64,000 bases of DNA. It comes from Streptomyces sp. PsTaAH-137. GTDB lineage: Bacteria > Actinomycetota > Actinomycetes > Streptomycetales > Streptomycetaceae. Shown piece by piece: positions 63,456 to 64,000 of this stretch; position 1 is the first letter of the stretch, and each line of letters starts with the position of its first letter. Made by a program: the position numbers and the translations under genes. The notes below the pieces were generated by a model. That model saw nothing but the letters and a program-made list of their open reading frames with translations, was not told the origin of the DNA and did not search any database. The stretch spans positions 496,001 to 560,000 of the forward strand of contig NZ_QLLY01000002.1 of NCBI RefSeq assembly GCF_003259365.1, read 5' to 3'.

Positions 63456-64000
63456 TCAGGCGCCGGCCGCGATGAAGTCGGCGATCGCGGCGGCGACGGC
63501 TTCGGGCTGCTCGTCGGGGATGAAGTGCCCGGCGCCGGGGACGACGACTCCGGTGATGTTGTCGGCCCAGGGGCCGAGGGAGGCCGCCATGTCCGGGATG
63601 GAGCCGTGGCTGCTGGACACCCCGAGGACCGGCACCGTCAGGCGCTGCCGGTCGAGCGCCCGGTGGTTCCTGCGCGCCGACTCGTCGGCTTCCCGGTAGT
63701 AGGCGAGGGAGGCGCGGAGGCCGCCGTCGGCGGCCAGGGCCGCCGCGTAGTGGTCGATCTCGGCGTCGTCGAAGGTGCCGGGATCGAAGGACTTCGCCTT
63801 CAGGAACCAGCCGACGTACTCCCGTTCGCGGCCGGCGAGCAGGGTCTCGGGCAGATCGGGCACGAGGTGGAACGCGAAGTGCCAGGTCTTCCACGCCCGG
63901 GCCGGGTCGGTGGGAATCGCCTCCGGGAGGGTGATGCCGGGGATTCCGGCGTCGAGCAGGGCGACCCCGCGCAGTCGGCTCGTGTGGTCGAGGGCGAGGG
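63456..64000 (-). CDS. Alpha/beta-hydrolase (epoxide hydrolase/dehalogenase-like), 5' part beyond window
   Basis: The frame is open to the right window edge, so at least 181 residues of the C-terminal part are seen. The visible part holds the cap-domain stretch WHFAFHLVPDLPETLLAGRE and YVGWFLKAKSFDPGTF, a strand PVLGVSSSHGSIPDM (acid region) and VPGAGHFIPDEQPE with the catalytic His (GAGHF). The nucleophile elbow lies outside the window. This matches the epoxide hydrolase/haloacetate dehalogenase-like group. Substrate unknown. Confidence 0.85.
   Translation of the reverse strand, partial: LALDHTSRLRGVALLDAGIPGITLPEAIPTDPARAWKTWHFAFHLVPDLPETLLAGREREYVGWFLKAKSFDPGTFDDAEIDHYAAALAADGGLRASLAYYREADESARRNHRALDRQRLTVPVLGVSSSHGSIPDMAASLGPWADNITGVVVPGAGHFIPDEQPEAVAAAIADFIAAGA

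Overview
The window is a very GC-rich, densely coded actinobacterial chromosome segment that I read as Streptomyces. Reasons: strong third-position GC, many ATGA/GTGA start-stop overlaps, a full mce locus, a DUF397/XRE/ATPase triad, sugar ABC operons without their own ATPase, and a dispersed Streptomyces-type palindromic repeat (core CGCGCAGTTCCCCGCGCCCC). No rRNA, tRNA, CRISPR array, prophage or insertion sequence was recognised.

Left part, 1-7.2 kb. The end of an NfeD-like gene and a flotillin gene are followed by a cobalamin riboswitch and a five-gene operon: a secreted, membrane-anchored alpha/alpha-toroid (prenyltransferase-like) protein, an SCO2322-like anchored protein, and an ECF transporter (EcfT, fused double ATPase, S component). 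This looks like a surface vitamin B12 or corrinoid capture and uptake machine. 7.2-17.9 kb is an alpha-glucan utilisation locus. A solute-binding protein, two permeases, a GH13 alpha-glucosidase and a LacI regulator run leftward. A secreted CBM-GH87 alpha-1,3-glucanase and a second, closely related LacI regulator run rightward from the same divergent promoter region.

17.9-41.6 kb is the lipid/sterol-like part. A FadA5-like thiolase and a CYP125-like P450 are divergent, with KstR-like palindromes between them. A polytopic membrane protein follows. Then comes a leftward operon (35.5 to 22.2 kb) for a complete Mce transporter: Mkl ATPase, two YrbE permeases, MceA-F, four Mce-associated membrane proteins and a lytic transglycosylase. 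Next to it lie four secreted proteins of little-known families, two of them homologous to each other, and a PucR-type regulator. One palindrome, GTTAC-N6-GTAAC, occurs both upstream of the mce operon and upstream of one secreted-protein gene. This suggests one regulon.

41.6-64 kb is mixed. It holds a whiJ-like DUF397/XRE/ATPase triad, a HAF-repeat protein overlapping the ATPase gene antisense, an Rpn-like nuclease gene broken by one amber codon with a tandemly duplicated 3' end, a GT87-PAP2 fusion, an MHS-type MFS transporter, an O-methyltransferase, TPR-like and FHA-like proteins, a DUF1992 protein, an MhuD-like heme oxygenase, a small secreted protein with M15-like metal motifs, a pair of related coiled proteins, a GNAT enzyme, a DHA2 exporter with a winged-helix tail, a peptidoglycan-binding protein, a HAD phosphatase, a secreted HNH nuclease, a PhoD-like phosphatase and a truncated alpha/beta hydrolase. 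Start codons were chosen by ribosome binding site and family fit and remain provisional where stated.
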